Below, piece by piece: positions 1 through 8,665 of a stretch of 64,000 nt of DNA (within the stretch, counting starts at the first letter, position 1; each line of letters begins with the position of its first letter). The notes below the pieces were generated by a model, which saw nothing but the letters and a program-made list of their open reading frames with translations, searched no databases and was not told the origin of the DNA. Source of the stretch: Cyclobacteriaceae bacterium (GTDB taxonomy: Bacteria > Bacteroidota > Bacteroidia > Cytophagales > Cyclobacteriaceae); the NCBI GenBank assembly GCA_016787725.1, contig JAEUTZ010000010.1:26740-90739 (forward strand), read 5' to 3'. The translations under genes were made by a program, and so were the position numbers.

Positions 1-1710
1 TACATTAATCAGAATTGTGCCCGTTGATGACAGGGACACGTCTTGTACCGTGAAGGTAAATGAATCAGACCCATTGTAATTTAAATCAGGAGTATAGATT
101 AAATTGGGTTCAATACCACTTACAGTTCCATGGCTCGGTTGAGTGGCGATAGCGAATGTCAAGACATCGCCATCTACATCGCTGCCCGATAAGATTATAG
201 TTTTAGCGACATCCTCAGTAACTTCAATTTGCTGATTGCCGGCAACCGGAGCATCATTGACTGGTTGCATGGTTAACGAGATTGTTCCGGCCGGGTCTGC
301 TGTATAAATCCCATCACTTACCTGGAAAGTGAAATTATCTGGACCAAAGTAATTTGGATTGGGTGTGTAGGTAATGGTTGGAGGTGTTCCCGATAAGGTT
401 CCATGCGTAGGAGGGTTGACAATTGTATATGCGATTATGTCACCGTCCGGATCAGTGCCGGTTAACACGATCGCCAGCGGAGTATCTTCCGTTACAATGA
501 GATTCTGACTATCAGCCACGGGCCTTTCATTCGGCTGGACAACGGTTACAGAAGCGCTGGCGGAATTATCTCCATCTGCCCCGCAAGGCACACTGTTTTC
601 ATCAAGTTGGGCTTTCGCCACAACGCGGTCGAATGATTCGAGAGGATTGCTTAATGCAACAATCCAGATTCCGTTCGAATTTGCAAACGTAGTTTTCTGC
701 TCCCGAGGCGTTGTATCCCAGATAGGACTTGTGTCTGTACCACCGATGCGTGAATAGATCTCAACCGCAATAAATACGTTGGGTTCTGCCGTTCCGGAAA
801 TTCCGGGTTGTCCAGCCCGCACGGGGGTATCAATGGTGGGCGCATCCACCAAAGCATTAGAAAATCCGGGACATGTTTCACAAAGGTCAAGGACAGGAGT
901 AGGGCACTGGTTGGAAACCAGGTTTTGGAAAGCACAAGAAACGCAATCCGCGTATTCCGGATCATTGTTATCGACTCCGGAAACGTCCGAAATTTTGCCC
1001 GCCATGGCACAGGTTGCTGAGACATTGGATACAGCAGCATACCGCAACCCGGTGGTGGCGGCAATCCCAAATTGAGCTGCGATTTGACCAAAAGGCACAA
1101 AGAAATCGTAGAAGTAATCAGGATCTCCACAGGTTACTTCATCGGCTATGGCAATCTGGAAATGGGTACTAAATGGATAGGTTAGGAGGGGTGTTGGGCA
1201 ACTGTCAATTCCATCGATGTTATAAACTAATACACCCTTGTTGACATTCTTAATTAACGTGATGTCTATCTCAAATCCTGGATTCTCTTCAGTTGAATTG
1301 GGATCGTTCACACCAAACAACCCATCGGTATCCAGCAGAATCGTCCAGGCCTCCACGCTGGGGTTATTATCGCCCACTCGGAAACGGAAAATCAGATTAT
1401 TGTTGTTATCACGGACAGCATAGACGGAATATCCTTTATTATCAGGTGTCAGATCCGTAATGCCGCAATTTTTACCAATATTATCCCCGGTAACATCGCC
1501 CTCCAATTTGGGGATTCCAAACATGAAGATTTCAAACTCATCAACATAGTAACCATCAAAGCCAAAACCCTGATTGGTCTTGGAAACGAACCCATCCCCA
1601 TTGGGGTCTAAAACGGGTGAGGCTGGCTTGATTATTTTGCCACGGTCCGACTGGCTAAGACCAATCAGGGGTAAAAAGACTATAAATAAGAGGATCCGGT
1701 ATGGATTCAC
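1..1710 (-). CDS. Secreted repeat protein with Ig-like and cadherin-like/tandem-95 domains, C-terminus beyond the left edge
   Basis: An open frame of 570 codons reads from a GTG at 1710 to the window edge without a stop. An upstream in-frame ATG at 1746 is cut off by a TAA, which supports the GTG. The N-terminus is a clear signal peptide (hydrophobic LLFIVFLPLIG, then SQS). A domain of about 230 residues follows, opening with the Asp-rich motif DPNGDGFVS. Next is a bacterial Ig-like domain (about residues 270-360), then two tandem-95/cadherin-like repeats, each with the VTED, DPDGD/DVDGD and YTPxxNYxGxDxFTF signatures. Such proteins are usually large cell-surface or secreted adhesins, and in this phylum often end in a T9SS sorting domain. 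That end is not visible here. Substrate or partner unknown. Confidence 0.85.
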   Translation of the reverse strand, partial: MNPYRILLFIVFLPLIGLSQSDRGKIIKPASPVLDPNGDGFVSKTNQGFGFDGYYVDEFEIFMFGIPKLEGDVTGDNIGKNCGITDLTPDNKGYSVYAVRDNNNNLIFRFRVGDNNPSVEAWTILLDTDGLFGVNDPNSTEENPGFEIDITLIKNVNKGVLVYNIDGIDSCPTPLLTYPFSTHFQIAIADEVTCGDPDYFYDFFVPFGQIAAQFGIAATTGLRYAAVSNVSATCAMAGKISDVSGVDNNDPEYADCVSCAFQNLVSNQCPTPVLDLCETCPGFSNALVDAPTIDTPVRAGQPGISGTAEPNVFIAVEIYSRIGGTDTSPIWDTTPREQKTTFANSNGIWIVALSNPLESFDRVVAKAQLDENSVPCGADGDNSASASVTVVQPNERPVADSQNLIVTEDTPLAIVLTGTDPDGDIIAYTIVNPPTHGTLSGTPPTITYTPNPNYFGPDNFTFQVSDGIYTADPAGTISLTMQPVNDAPVAGNQQIEVTEDVAKTIILSGSDVDGDVLTFAIATQPSHGTVSGIEPNLIYTPDLNYNGSDSFTFTVQDVSLSSTGTILINV

Positions 1711-2084
1711 GGGTTAAAAGGAGGCTATTGTTTGGGGATCAACCATTTAGCTCTGAACTCCCGGGGAATTTCACTGGTGTTTATTTAAGTTAATATCGTA
1801 ATGTAACCCTTAATCTGTTGAGAATCAACAAATGAGCAGAGGTTGGTTCAATAATTAAGACTATCGGCTTTGTAGTGTGAACTTAATTTGGGAAGGCTTT
1901 TTCTGGAAAAGATCATAAAAATTTGTGGTGCTGAGAGCATTTTTAATGTGATAAGAATCATAGGGATTTCAAGGTCATTCTTAAAACTATATGCCTTTAA
2001 TTGTCGTTGTAAAATTGTAATCAAGGATGGTGATTGCACATTCTGAAAACATCAGAATGGTAAATAAATTTAAACCATACCAAT
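1711..2084. other. Intergenic region, 374 bp
   Basis: This divergent gap lies between the secreted repeat protein and the YtxH-like gene. No ORF worth calling is seen. A perfect 8-bp stem with a 5-nt loop lies at 2039-2059 (CATTCTGA / TCAGAATG), about 25 nt before the YtxH start. The sequence TAAATTTA at 2065-2072 is one mismatch from the Bacteroidota -7 box. Either could control the YtxH gene; neither is strong evidence alone. Confidence 0.4.
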
Positions 2085-2336
2085 ATGAACACTGCAGGTA
2101 AAGTAATGGTAGGTGTACTGGCAGGAGCAGCCGTTGGATTATTGACAGGAATCCTGATTGCTCCCGACAGCGGAAAAAAAACCCGTGAAAAGTTAATGGG
2201 TAAGACCAACGACCTGAAAAACAAGGTTACGGATTCCATTGACGGGGCGAAGAAGGCGTATAACAAAAAAGTGGAAGCCTTTGCCGGAGAGGGCAAGTCA
2301 AGCATTGACTATCTAAAAGATACCTTGAAGGTATAA
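2085..2336 (+). CDS. YtxH domain-containing protein
   Basis: This small protein of 83 residues has one N-terminal membrane or glycine-zipper segment (about residues 6-27, VMVGVLAGAAVGLLTGILIAP). A charged amphipathic helix rich in Lys and Asp follows, containing the PDSGKKTREKL motif. This is the usual layout of YtxH (gas-vesicle-protein-like) stress-associated proteins. Their biochemical role is unknown; they are often induced by general stress. The gene stands alone and ends at a strong stem-loop terminator at 2358-2391. Confidence 0.85.
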   Translation: MNTAGKVMVGVLAGAAVGLLTGILIAPDSGKKTREKLMGKTNDLKNKVTDSIDGAKKAYNKKVEAFAGEGKSSIDYLKDTLKV

Positions 2337-2357
2337 GTCTTCTAAAGCGTGTAAAAG

Positions 2358-2391
2358 AAAAAATCCACCGTTATGAGACGGTGGATTTTTT
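2358..2391. terminator. Bidirectional intrinsic terminator
   Basis: A perfect stem (AAAAAATCCACCGT at 2358-2371 with its complement at 2378-2391) has a 6-nt loop and is flanked by A-run and T-run. It therefore works as a rho-independent terminator on both strands. It separates the convergent YtxH gene (+) and the amidohydrolase operon (-). Confidence 0.9.
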
Positions 2392-2420
2392 ATTATGTTG
2401 AACAAGTACTTACCTAAGAA

Positions 2421-3725
2421 TTATTTGATGTGTCCGTATTTACGTGAGTACCGCTCATACAATTCCTGTTGAATACCCGGCAGGATTACCTGCTTGCCGG
2501 AAATAAAGGCATGGGATAGAATATTGGTCCGGTAATCCAGTGCATCGCCTTCCGATACAAAAAGAGTCGCATCCTTCCCAACCTCCAGGGTTCCAACGCG
2601 GCTGTCAACCCCTAATGCTTTGGCCGTATTTGAGGTAATGGCTTTTAAGGCTTCTTCTTTATCCATACCATAGGCAACTGCGGTGCCCGCAAAAAAGGCC
2701 AGGTTCCGGCTTCCGTGCAGGGCATCGTCATTGCTCAGGCAAACGGTAACACCGGCCTGCGTTAACAGATGGGGTAGCTTGAAGGGCAGATCAACGTCAT
2801 CATCAATGCGGGCAGGAAGGCTGTGCGTAGAGGGAAGGATAACCGGTATTTTATTTTCTTTGAGGAAATCGGCTACCCATAAAGCCCCCAGTCCACCGAC
2901 TACAACGATACGCTTAACTCCGCTGCGTTGTGCGAAACGAACGGACTCTACAATTTCTTTCGGGTTATTAACGTGAAGAAAGAGTACTTTTTTTCCGTCA
3001 AACAGACCTTGCATCGCTTCCAGCTTGAGATTCGTTTCTTTTGAAGTCTGCTTTCCATACGAAACGGATTCTGCGAAAAACATTTCCAACTCATTGACCT
3101 GTTTTTCATAATCACGGTTCGGAGATTCGGCAAAAGAGAACGTGTTGAAATCAAACTGCCGTCTGTTTTGGGGTGGCCAGTTCAAGTGAATGCCGATGTC
3201 AACGGTATGGGCCGCATCTTCCCAGTTCCAGCCTTCCATCTCTACCAGCGAAGAAGATCCGGAAATGGTGCCTCCGCTGGGCGTGGTTTCCGCCAGCAAT
3301 ACCCCATTGAAGCGGTAGGTTGGAATGTATTCAGAGTCGGTATTGTAGGAAATGATGGACCGCACATTCGGGTTCATTTCACCCCGTTCAGCATAGTCGT
3401 TCATTGCCCGTACAGCGCTCACTTCCTGCAAACCCACCTGAGAATTAGGGAGGATGAAGCCCGGGTAAACATGCTTGCCATCAATTCGGATTACTTCATA
3501 ACCCGATAAATCAACCCGGACAACCGTGGCATCGGCCACTATGGTTAGTTTCCCCTTATCAAAGGCAATCAATGCGTTTTTGATTACCTGGCCATTCCCT
3601 AAGTGGGCAACGCCACCGGTTAAGGCGATGGGTTTAGCTTGGGCCTTTGCCGGAACCGGAGTTTGTGCTGCTGCGATTGAGGCAATCACCGCAGCGAAGA
3701 AAATGAGGGATATGATCTTTTTCAT
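2421..3725 (-). CDS. Secreted amidohydrolase-family protein lacking the metal-binding HxH motif
   Basis: 434 residues with a signal peptide (MKKIISLIFFAAVIASIAAA). The N- and C-terminal composite beta domain of amidohydrolases is clear (GKHVYPGFI near residue 85; GTLEVGKDATLFV near 385). At the position where active members have D-x-H-x-H, this protein reads GFILPNSQVGL, so both metal-ligand histidines are missing. A Ser-Asn-Asp-Asp segment near the usual catalytic Asp is retained. It follows the 1003-residue paralogue by 12 bp and is surely co-transcribed. It probably serves as a non-catalytic partner, or has lost metal dependence. Function not known; periplasmic location inferred from the signal peptide. 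Confidence 0.8.
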   Translation of the reverse strand: MKKIISLIFFAAVIASIAAAQTPVPAKAQAKPIALTGGVAHLGNGQVIKNALIAFDKGKLTIVADATVVRVDLSGYEVIRIDGKHVYPGFILPNSQVGLQEVSAVRAMNDYAERGEMNPNVRSIISYNTDSEYIPTYRFNGVLLAETTPSGGTISGSSSLVEMEGWNWEDAAHTVDIGIHLNWPPQNRRQFDFNTFSFAESPNRDYEKQVNELEMFFAESVSYGKQTSKETNLKLEAMQGLFDGKKVLFLHVNNPKEIVESVRFAQRSGVKRIVVVGGLGALWVADFLKENKIPVILPSTHSLPARIDDDVDLPFKLPHLLTQAGVTVCLSNDDALHGSRNLAFFAGTAVAYGMDKEEALKAITSNTAKALGVDSRVGTLEVGKDATLFVSEGDALDYRTNILSHAFISGKQVILPGIQQELYERYSRKYGHIK

Positions 3726-3737
3726 AATTCTTTTCGA

Positions 3738-6700
3738 TTAGTCTTCCAATGTTTCAACACCCAATACATCATCGCAATGAAACTCAGCCTGGCTTCTTAC
3801 GTCTGCCCGTTGCGTAGGCATTCCTGATTTCTTGGCGCCCTTCAACTTCTGAATAAGTCGTGCCCGTTCTGTTTCCAGTTCCTTATTGTTTTGCTGATCT
3901 TTTTCGATGTCGAAATACACTTTTCCATCAATAATAGTCTTCTCCGCTTTGGCGTAGACGGAAAGCGGATGGTCTGTCCACAAAACAACATCGGCCGATT
4001 TGCCTACCTTAAGGCTGCCCATCTGGTTGTCCAGGTGCAACATTCTGGCGGGGTTCAATGTTACCATCTTCCAGGCGTCTTCTTCCGAGAGACCGGCATA
4101 TTTCACCGACTTAGCGGCTTCCTGATTCAACCGCCTACCCATTTCTGCATCATCCGAGTTGATCGCAGTTACCACGCCTTCGCGGTGCATGATGGCTGCG
4201 TTGTAGGGTATAGCATATCGTACTTCCCATTTATAATTCCACCAGTCGGCAAATGTTGAAGCAGCCACGCCATGGGCTTTCATTTTATCGGCCACTTTAT
4301 ATCCTTCCAGGATGTGGGTAAATGTATTTACCCGGAAGTTGAAACGTTCTGCCACTTTCATGAGCATGTTAATTTCGGATTGCACATACGAGTGGCAGGA
4401 AATGAATCGCTTCTTGTTTAGGATTTCCAACATAGCTTCATCAGCCAGATCCCTTCTTGGTTTAACCACCAGGGCTTTGTCTTTGGCGGGAAGATTATTG
4501 TAAGCATTCCAGCGTTTTTCGTATTCGCGGGCATTGGTGAAAGCATCGACAAATACCTGTTCAACACCCATGCGGGTTTGCGGGAAGCGAATGGAACTTG
4601 CATTGCTGGTTCGTTTCACATTCTCACCCAAAGCAAACTTGATAAAACCATCGGCACCCTGAATCTTGTAATTCTCAGGCGACTCGCCCCAACGAAGCTT
4701 TATCAACGCTGACTGACCACCAATCGGGTTCGCGGATCCGTGCAATACCTGCACAGCAACAACACCCCCGGCCAACGCCCGGTACACATTGATATTTTCA
4801 GCATCCAGGTTATCACCAATGCGGACCATACCCGAGTTGGAGGCAACGTCATTGATGCTGGCCGCACCAATGTGCGAGTGCTCGTCAATAATTCCAGCAG
4901 TGAGGTGCTTACCGGTAGCGTCCACTGTTTTAGCACCCGGTTCAGATAGATTCTTACCGATCCTGGCAATCTTACCGTCTTTCAACAATACATCGGTATT
5001 TTGCAGGATGCCCTCGGCTTCGTTGGTCCAAACGGTGGCGTTCTTGATAAGGATTGTCTCAACGACCGGTAGGGACGGATATCCATGGCCGGTAAATGGA
5101 TAAATTACTTTTCCAACGTCAACTTTTTTGTCGCCTGCTGGTTTGTTATTGGATTTAGCAGCATCACCCGTACGGGTTGTGCTCCAGTTAATCCAGGTAC
5201 CATCCACCAACTGGCCCCTTCCTTTCCAACCGGCTCCTTCGCTCCAGCCACTCAACCGGATACTCCCGGTCTCTTTTGGAATTTTGAAACTAAGGGTAAT
5301 CAGATCATTGCCAAAGGTAGATGTAACATCAACGGAAGTAGAGTCATTCACTTTTACTTTTGCTTTATGACTTCCTGGTTCTCCACTAATCTCCAAGCTG
5401 TAATTCTGACTATTCAGCGAAAGATTATAGTTGCCACTAAAATCTTTGGTATCCAGAGGTTTGATCGCATACTGCTGGCCCTGGATCCAATTTTGATGCA
5501 GTATGGTTTTCTCATCGAATAGTTTTCCGGAGGTAATGATGAAGTTCGCCAAGAGTCCTTTCTTCAGGGAGCCGACCTGATCATCCACTTTTAAGAGTTG
5601 AGCCGGGGTGGTAGTAAGCGCCTTGAGTGCAGCAGTTTCTGTCAATCCATGTTCAATGGCTTTGCGGATGTTGGCCAGGAAATCACTTTTCTTGGCAAGT
5701 CCACTCGTAGTGATGGCGAAGTTAATTCCATTTTTTTCCAACACACCCAGGTTGGTGGGGGCCAGTTCCCAATGCTTCATATCGGCCAGTGAAGTGCGCT
5801 GCGCATCGAACGGATCTTCCACATCGTAGGCTTCCGGAAAAGTTACCGGAATGATAAAACTCGCTTTAGTGGCTTTGATGTCATGGATGCGTTTGTATTC
5901 ATCGCCTGCACCTTTAAGGATGTACTGAACGCCAAACTCGTCACCCACTTTATCGGCTCGCAGCGAGTTCATCCAACTGGTGGCAGCAAAAATCTGGGGC
6001 AACCGTTGATTCTGTATCCAGGCTTCGAGCGATTGATCTGCGAAGGGTCGGGGGTTTTGACTTCCAAACCATTCGGCATCGAGGTAGGTTTGGCGCAAAA
6101 CGGCAATAAAGCCCATGAGTGAAGACGGATAGTTCTGCGTTGACGATCCTTTTTCCAGCGAGTAGTGTGCTGCTACGCGTTGACGGATCAGGGCCGTGTT
6201 GTCATTCTTCTCACTCAAGGAGACAAATGCAGAGGTACCCCGCGCCAACCCATCGGGCTTGGAGGTAAGCACCGCGCCAAAACCCAGTTTGCGAAGTTCG
6301 TCAGCCGTCTTGGCATTTACTGAGAATTCATCTGCGGCATTGTAGTGTGACCGGATGGCCTGGTTTGCATTGTAGGCACCTTTTGTTTTGGATTCCACTT
6401 GTTCAACCCCCCCAAAACCACCACCGCGGGCCCGCTCCACTTCGGGTAAACCATAGTCAGTAAACATATCGATGAGGGCGGGATAAATGTATTTCCCCTT
6501 CAGATCGATGATCGTATATCCGGTGGGGATCGTTATATTGGCTCCTACCTGATCAACCCGATTTCCTTTAATCAATAAGGTTGCATTTTGAAGGGTAGTT
6601 TGTGGATCTGCCACGATGGTTGCATTGGTAAAGGCAAATAATCCTGCCCGATTATCTTTGACATCATTCCGGGGAAAGGTTTCCTGCGCCCAGGTGCTTC

Positions 6701-6749
6701 CTCCCAAAAGAATCAAAGCAAGAATAAGAATGACCCTGCTGTTCTTCAT
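3738..6749 (-). CDS. Secreted tandem amidohydrolase: degenerate N-terminal half, apparently active C-terminal half
   Basis: 1003 residues with a signal peptide ending near QETFP. Two amidohydrolase-like modules are joined by a beta-rich linker (about residues 430-560). The first module has lost the HxH motif (KGKYIYPALIDMFTDYG). The second keeps it (IDEHSHIG near residue 623) and keeps further candidate metal ligands (CHSY near 785, THILEG near 809) and the catalytic-type NSDDAE near 863. It resembles imidazolonepropionase-like and peptidase-related amidohydrolases, so a cyclic amide or dipeptide substrate is likely, but the specificity cannot be read. First gene of a two-gene operon with the 434-residue protein. 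Confidence 0.85.
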   Translation of the reverse strand: MKNSRVILILALILLGGSTWAQETFPRNDVKDNRAGLFAFTNATIVADPQTTLQNATLLIKGNRVDQVGANITIPTGYTIIDLKGKYIYPALIDMFTDYGLPEVERARGGGFGGVEQVESKTKGAYNANQAIRSHYNAADEFSVNAKTADELRKLGFGAVLTSKPDGLARGTSAFVSLSEKNDNTALIRQRVAAHYSLEKGSSTQNYPSSLMGFIAVLRQTYLDAEWFGSQNPRPFADQSLEAWIQNQRLPQIFAATSWMNSLRADKVGDEFGVQYILKGAGDEYKRIHDIKATKASFIIPVTFPEAYDVEDPFDAQRTSLADMKHWELAPTNLGVLEKNGINFAITTSGLAKKSDFLANIRKAIEHGLTETAALKALTTTPAQLLKVDDQVGSLKKGLLANFIITSGKLFDEKTILHQNWIQGQQYAIKPLDTKDFSGNYNLSLNSQNYSLEISGEPGSHKAKVKVNDSTSVDVTSTFGNDLITLSFKIPKETGSIRLSGWSEGAGWKGRGQLVDGTWINWSTTRTGDAAKSNNKPAGDKKVDVGKVIYPFTGHGYPSLPVVETILIKNATVWTNEAEGILQNTDVLLKDGKIARIGKNLSEPGAKTVDATGKHLTAGIIDEHSHIGAASINDVASNSGMVRIGDNLDAENINVYRALAGGVVAVQVLHGSANPIGGQSALIKLRWGESPENYKIQGADGFIKFALGENVKRTSNASSIRFPQTRMGVEQVFVDAFTNAREYEKRWNAYNNLPAKDKALVVKPRRDLADEAMLEILNKKRFISCHSYVQSEINMLMKVAERFNFRVNTFTHILEGYKVADKMKAHGVAASTFADWWNYKWEVRYAIPYNAAIMHREGVVTAINSDDAEMGRRLNQEAAKSVKYAGLSEEDAWKMVTLNPARMLHLDNQMGSLKVGKSADVVLWTDHPLSVYAKAEKTIIDGKVYFDIEKDQQNNKELETERARLIQKLKGAKKSGMPTQRADVRSQAEFHCDDVLGVETLED

Positions 6750-6960
6750 AGGTAATTAGGTTACTGATACGTGATGTTCAATTAAGATTGATCGTGGAAA
6801 AGTATAAAAAAATGATGGTGCTACAGCGAATTAGTGATGTACGGTTATTAGATGGTTTTATTAAATTTTAGAGAGCGTTGACTCTATAATTATTGGATAT
6901 CCGTTGATTAATCAGTAAACTTTCGAGAATTTATTCTAACCCTTACCCTGGATTGTACAC

Positions 6961-8661
6961 GTGACTGAAGGTCAATCGAATATTGAATCCCTGATCAATC
7001 ATGGCCGCTATTTTGAAGCCCGATCAAAAGCGGAGGAAGGTCTTCGGAATTCTGACGAGCTACGCTTGAAGCAACTTTTTGCGTTGGCTACTTCCAAGTC
7101 TGGAAATCCCAAGGTAGCGCTTGATTACTTGTCCGGTTTATACGCCTCCAATCCGGATGACCCCGAGACCGCGGGTATCCTGGGTGGGATCTACAAGGAG
7201 TTGTTTAAAAAGCATCAGGATTCCAGGTATGCAATCCTTTCGAGAGATACCTATCTAAAGAACTTTACGGCCACTAAAAATTACTATACCGGAATCAATG
7301 CCGCCACCATGTCGGCCATTGCAGGCAAAGCGGTACAAGGCCGTGAAATTGCGGCAACAGTTATTTCCTTGATAGAGAGTCAGGCCAACTCGTTATGGGA
7401 GATGGCTACCCTCGGTGAAGCTTACTTGTTGACAAAGAACCGCGATCGCTCAGTAGAGTATTACATTAAAGCCCGCCAATTGGCAGGAACCGATTGGGGC
7501 AAGGTCTTGAGTATCCATAATCAATTGTGGTTACTCAATCATTATATGCCGGTGCCTAAGGAGGTTCAGCGCATCTTTTCACCTCCGGTGGTGGTAGCCT
7601 TTGCCGGTCATATGATTGACGCCCCAGGCCGGCCAACACCACGCTTTCCGACTGCTATTGAAAGCCGGGTTAAGGATGCTATTCGTGGAGCGATACGGAC
7701 GCTGAATGCAAGCATCGGATATTGTTCGCTGGCCAGCGGGGGTGATATCTTGTTTGCCGAGGCCATGACCGAAGAGGGGGGCGAGGTACACGTGCTGATG
7801 CCCTTTTCAAAAGCTGATTTTATCGACACCAGTCTTTCGTTTGCAGGGCAATCGTGGATAGACCGTTTCGAGGCTTTGCAAACAAAATATCCCAACACCT
7901 TTATTTCGTATGATCGCTATGGAGGTAATGATGACCTGTTTTCATTGCTTGGGAAAGTCATCTTTGGTTCTGCGATATTAAGAAGTCAAACCTACCATCA
8001 GGAGCCTTTTCTCTTAACCGTTTTGTCGGAATACGACTTGAAGCGGAGGGAAGGAGGAACGCGTGATACGCTGCAACTCTGGCCCTTTCCGCAGCGTCAT
8101 ACGAACATCAACCCGGACATCATGCTCACGCCAGGTCAGCCCGGCAATGCCGAATTGCCTACACTAGGTTATGAACGAACGCTCATTCCAAACCGACCTG
8201 TATTGTATACCGCTTGCCTTGAGTTGAGTGCTGTGTTGCCGATGGATCGTGAGCGTATTGAGAAGTTGATCAAATCAATGGCGGGTGAGGAACAGCTTTC
8301 CTTAAAGATTTTTGAATCACGTGCCGAATCAATCGTTTTTGGCCTGGAGACGGAGATCGGATTGATGGATATTGTTCGTGCCGTCTGGAATAGTACCTCC
8401 ACCTTTAAACCCGAGAAGCCCCTTCGAATTGGATTGCATGCAGCTCCGATTTATGTCAACGCAACGGACGATGATCATAATCTGGCTGCCCTGTATTCGA
8501 TCAGTGAGTTCACTCCCAAAGGAAGTATTTGTGCAAGCATTGGCTTTGCGGCCGTGCTGGCATTATATCCAAAGAAATTTCAATTGGATTACGTTGGGAT
8601 CATCCAACTTAAGGACCATCCAGACAGTACTGATTTATACCAGATCACTTTTAAACAATAA
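6961..8661 (+). CDS. TPR (TRAFs-binding-like) - SLOG-like - cyclase-like signalling protein
   Basis: 566 residues starting at GTG; no signal peptide. Residues 1-195 are helical TPR-like repeats similar to the TRAFs-binding (DUF4071) region. Residues about 208-350 form a Rossmann-like domain with FAGHMIDAPGR, PRFP, SGGDILFAEA and VLMPFSKADF, resembling SLOG/LOG-type nucleotide-binding domains. The C-terminus (about 410-566) resembles the second half of a class III nucleotide cyclase (LRIGLHAAPIY, GSICASIGFAAVLAL), but I see no metal-binding Asp pair, so it is probably a sensor or pseudo-cyclase. Cytoplasmic. No enzymatic activity can be assigned. Convergent with the phosphatase gene 8666-10090. 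Confidence 0.7.
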   Translation: MTEGQSNIESLINHGRYFEARSKAEEGLRNSDELRLKQLFALATSKSGNPKVALDYLSGLYASNPDDPETAGILGGIYKELFKKHQDSRYAILSRDTYLKNFTATKNYYTGINAATMSAIAGKAVQGREIAATVISLIESQANSLWEMATLGEAYLLTKNRDRSVEYYIKARQLAGTDWGKVLSIHNQLWLLNHYMPVPKEVQRIFSPPVVVAFAGHMIDAPGRPTPRFPTAIESRVKDAIRGAIRTLNASIGYCSLASGGDILFAEAMTEEGGEVHVLMPFSKADFIDTSLSFAGQSWIDRFEALQTKYPNTFISYDRYGGNDDLFSLLGKVIFGSAILRSQTYHQEPFLLTVLSEYDLKRREGGTRDTLQLWPFPQRHTNINPDIMLTPGQPGNAELPTLGYERTLIPNRPVLYTACLELSAVLPMDRERIEKLIKSMAGEEQLSLKIFESRAESIVFGLETEIGLMDIVRAVWNSTSTFKPEKPLRIGLHAAPIYVNATDDDHNLAALYSISEFTPKGSICASIGFAAVLALYPKKFQLDYVGIIQLKDHPDSTDLYQITFKQ

Positions 8662-8665
8662 GACC

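Noticed and set aside
3168-3509. Forward-strand ORF of 113 codons
   Set aside because: It is a shadow of the amidohydrolase gene on the other strand, with no domain or promoter.
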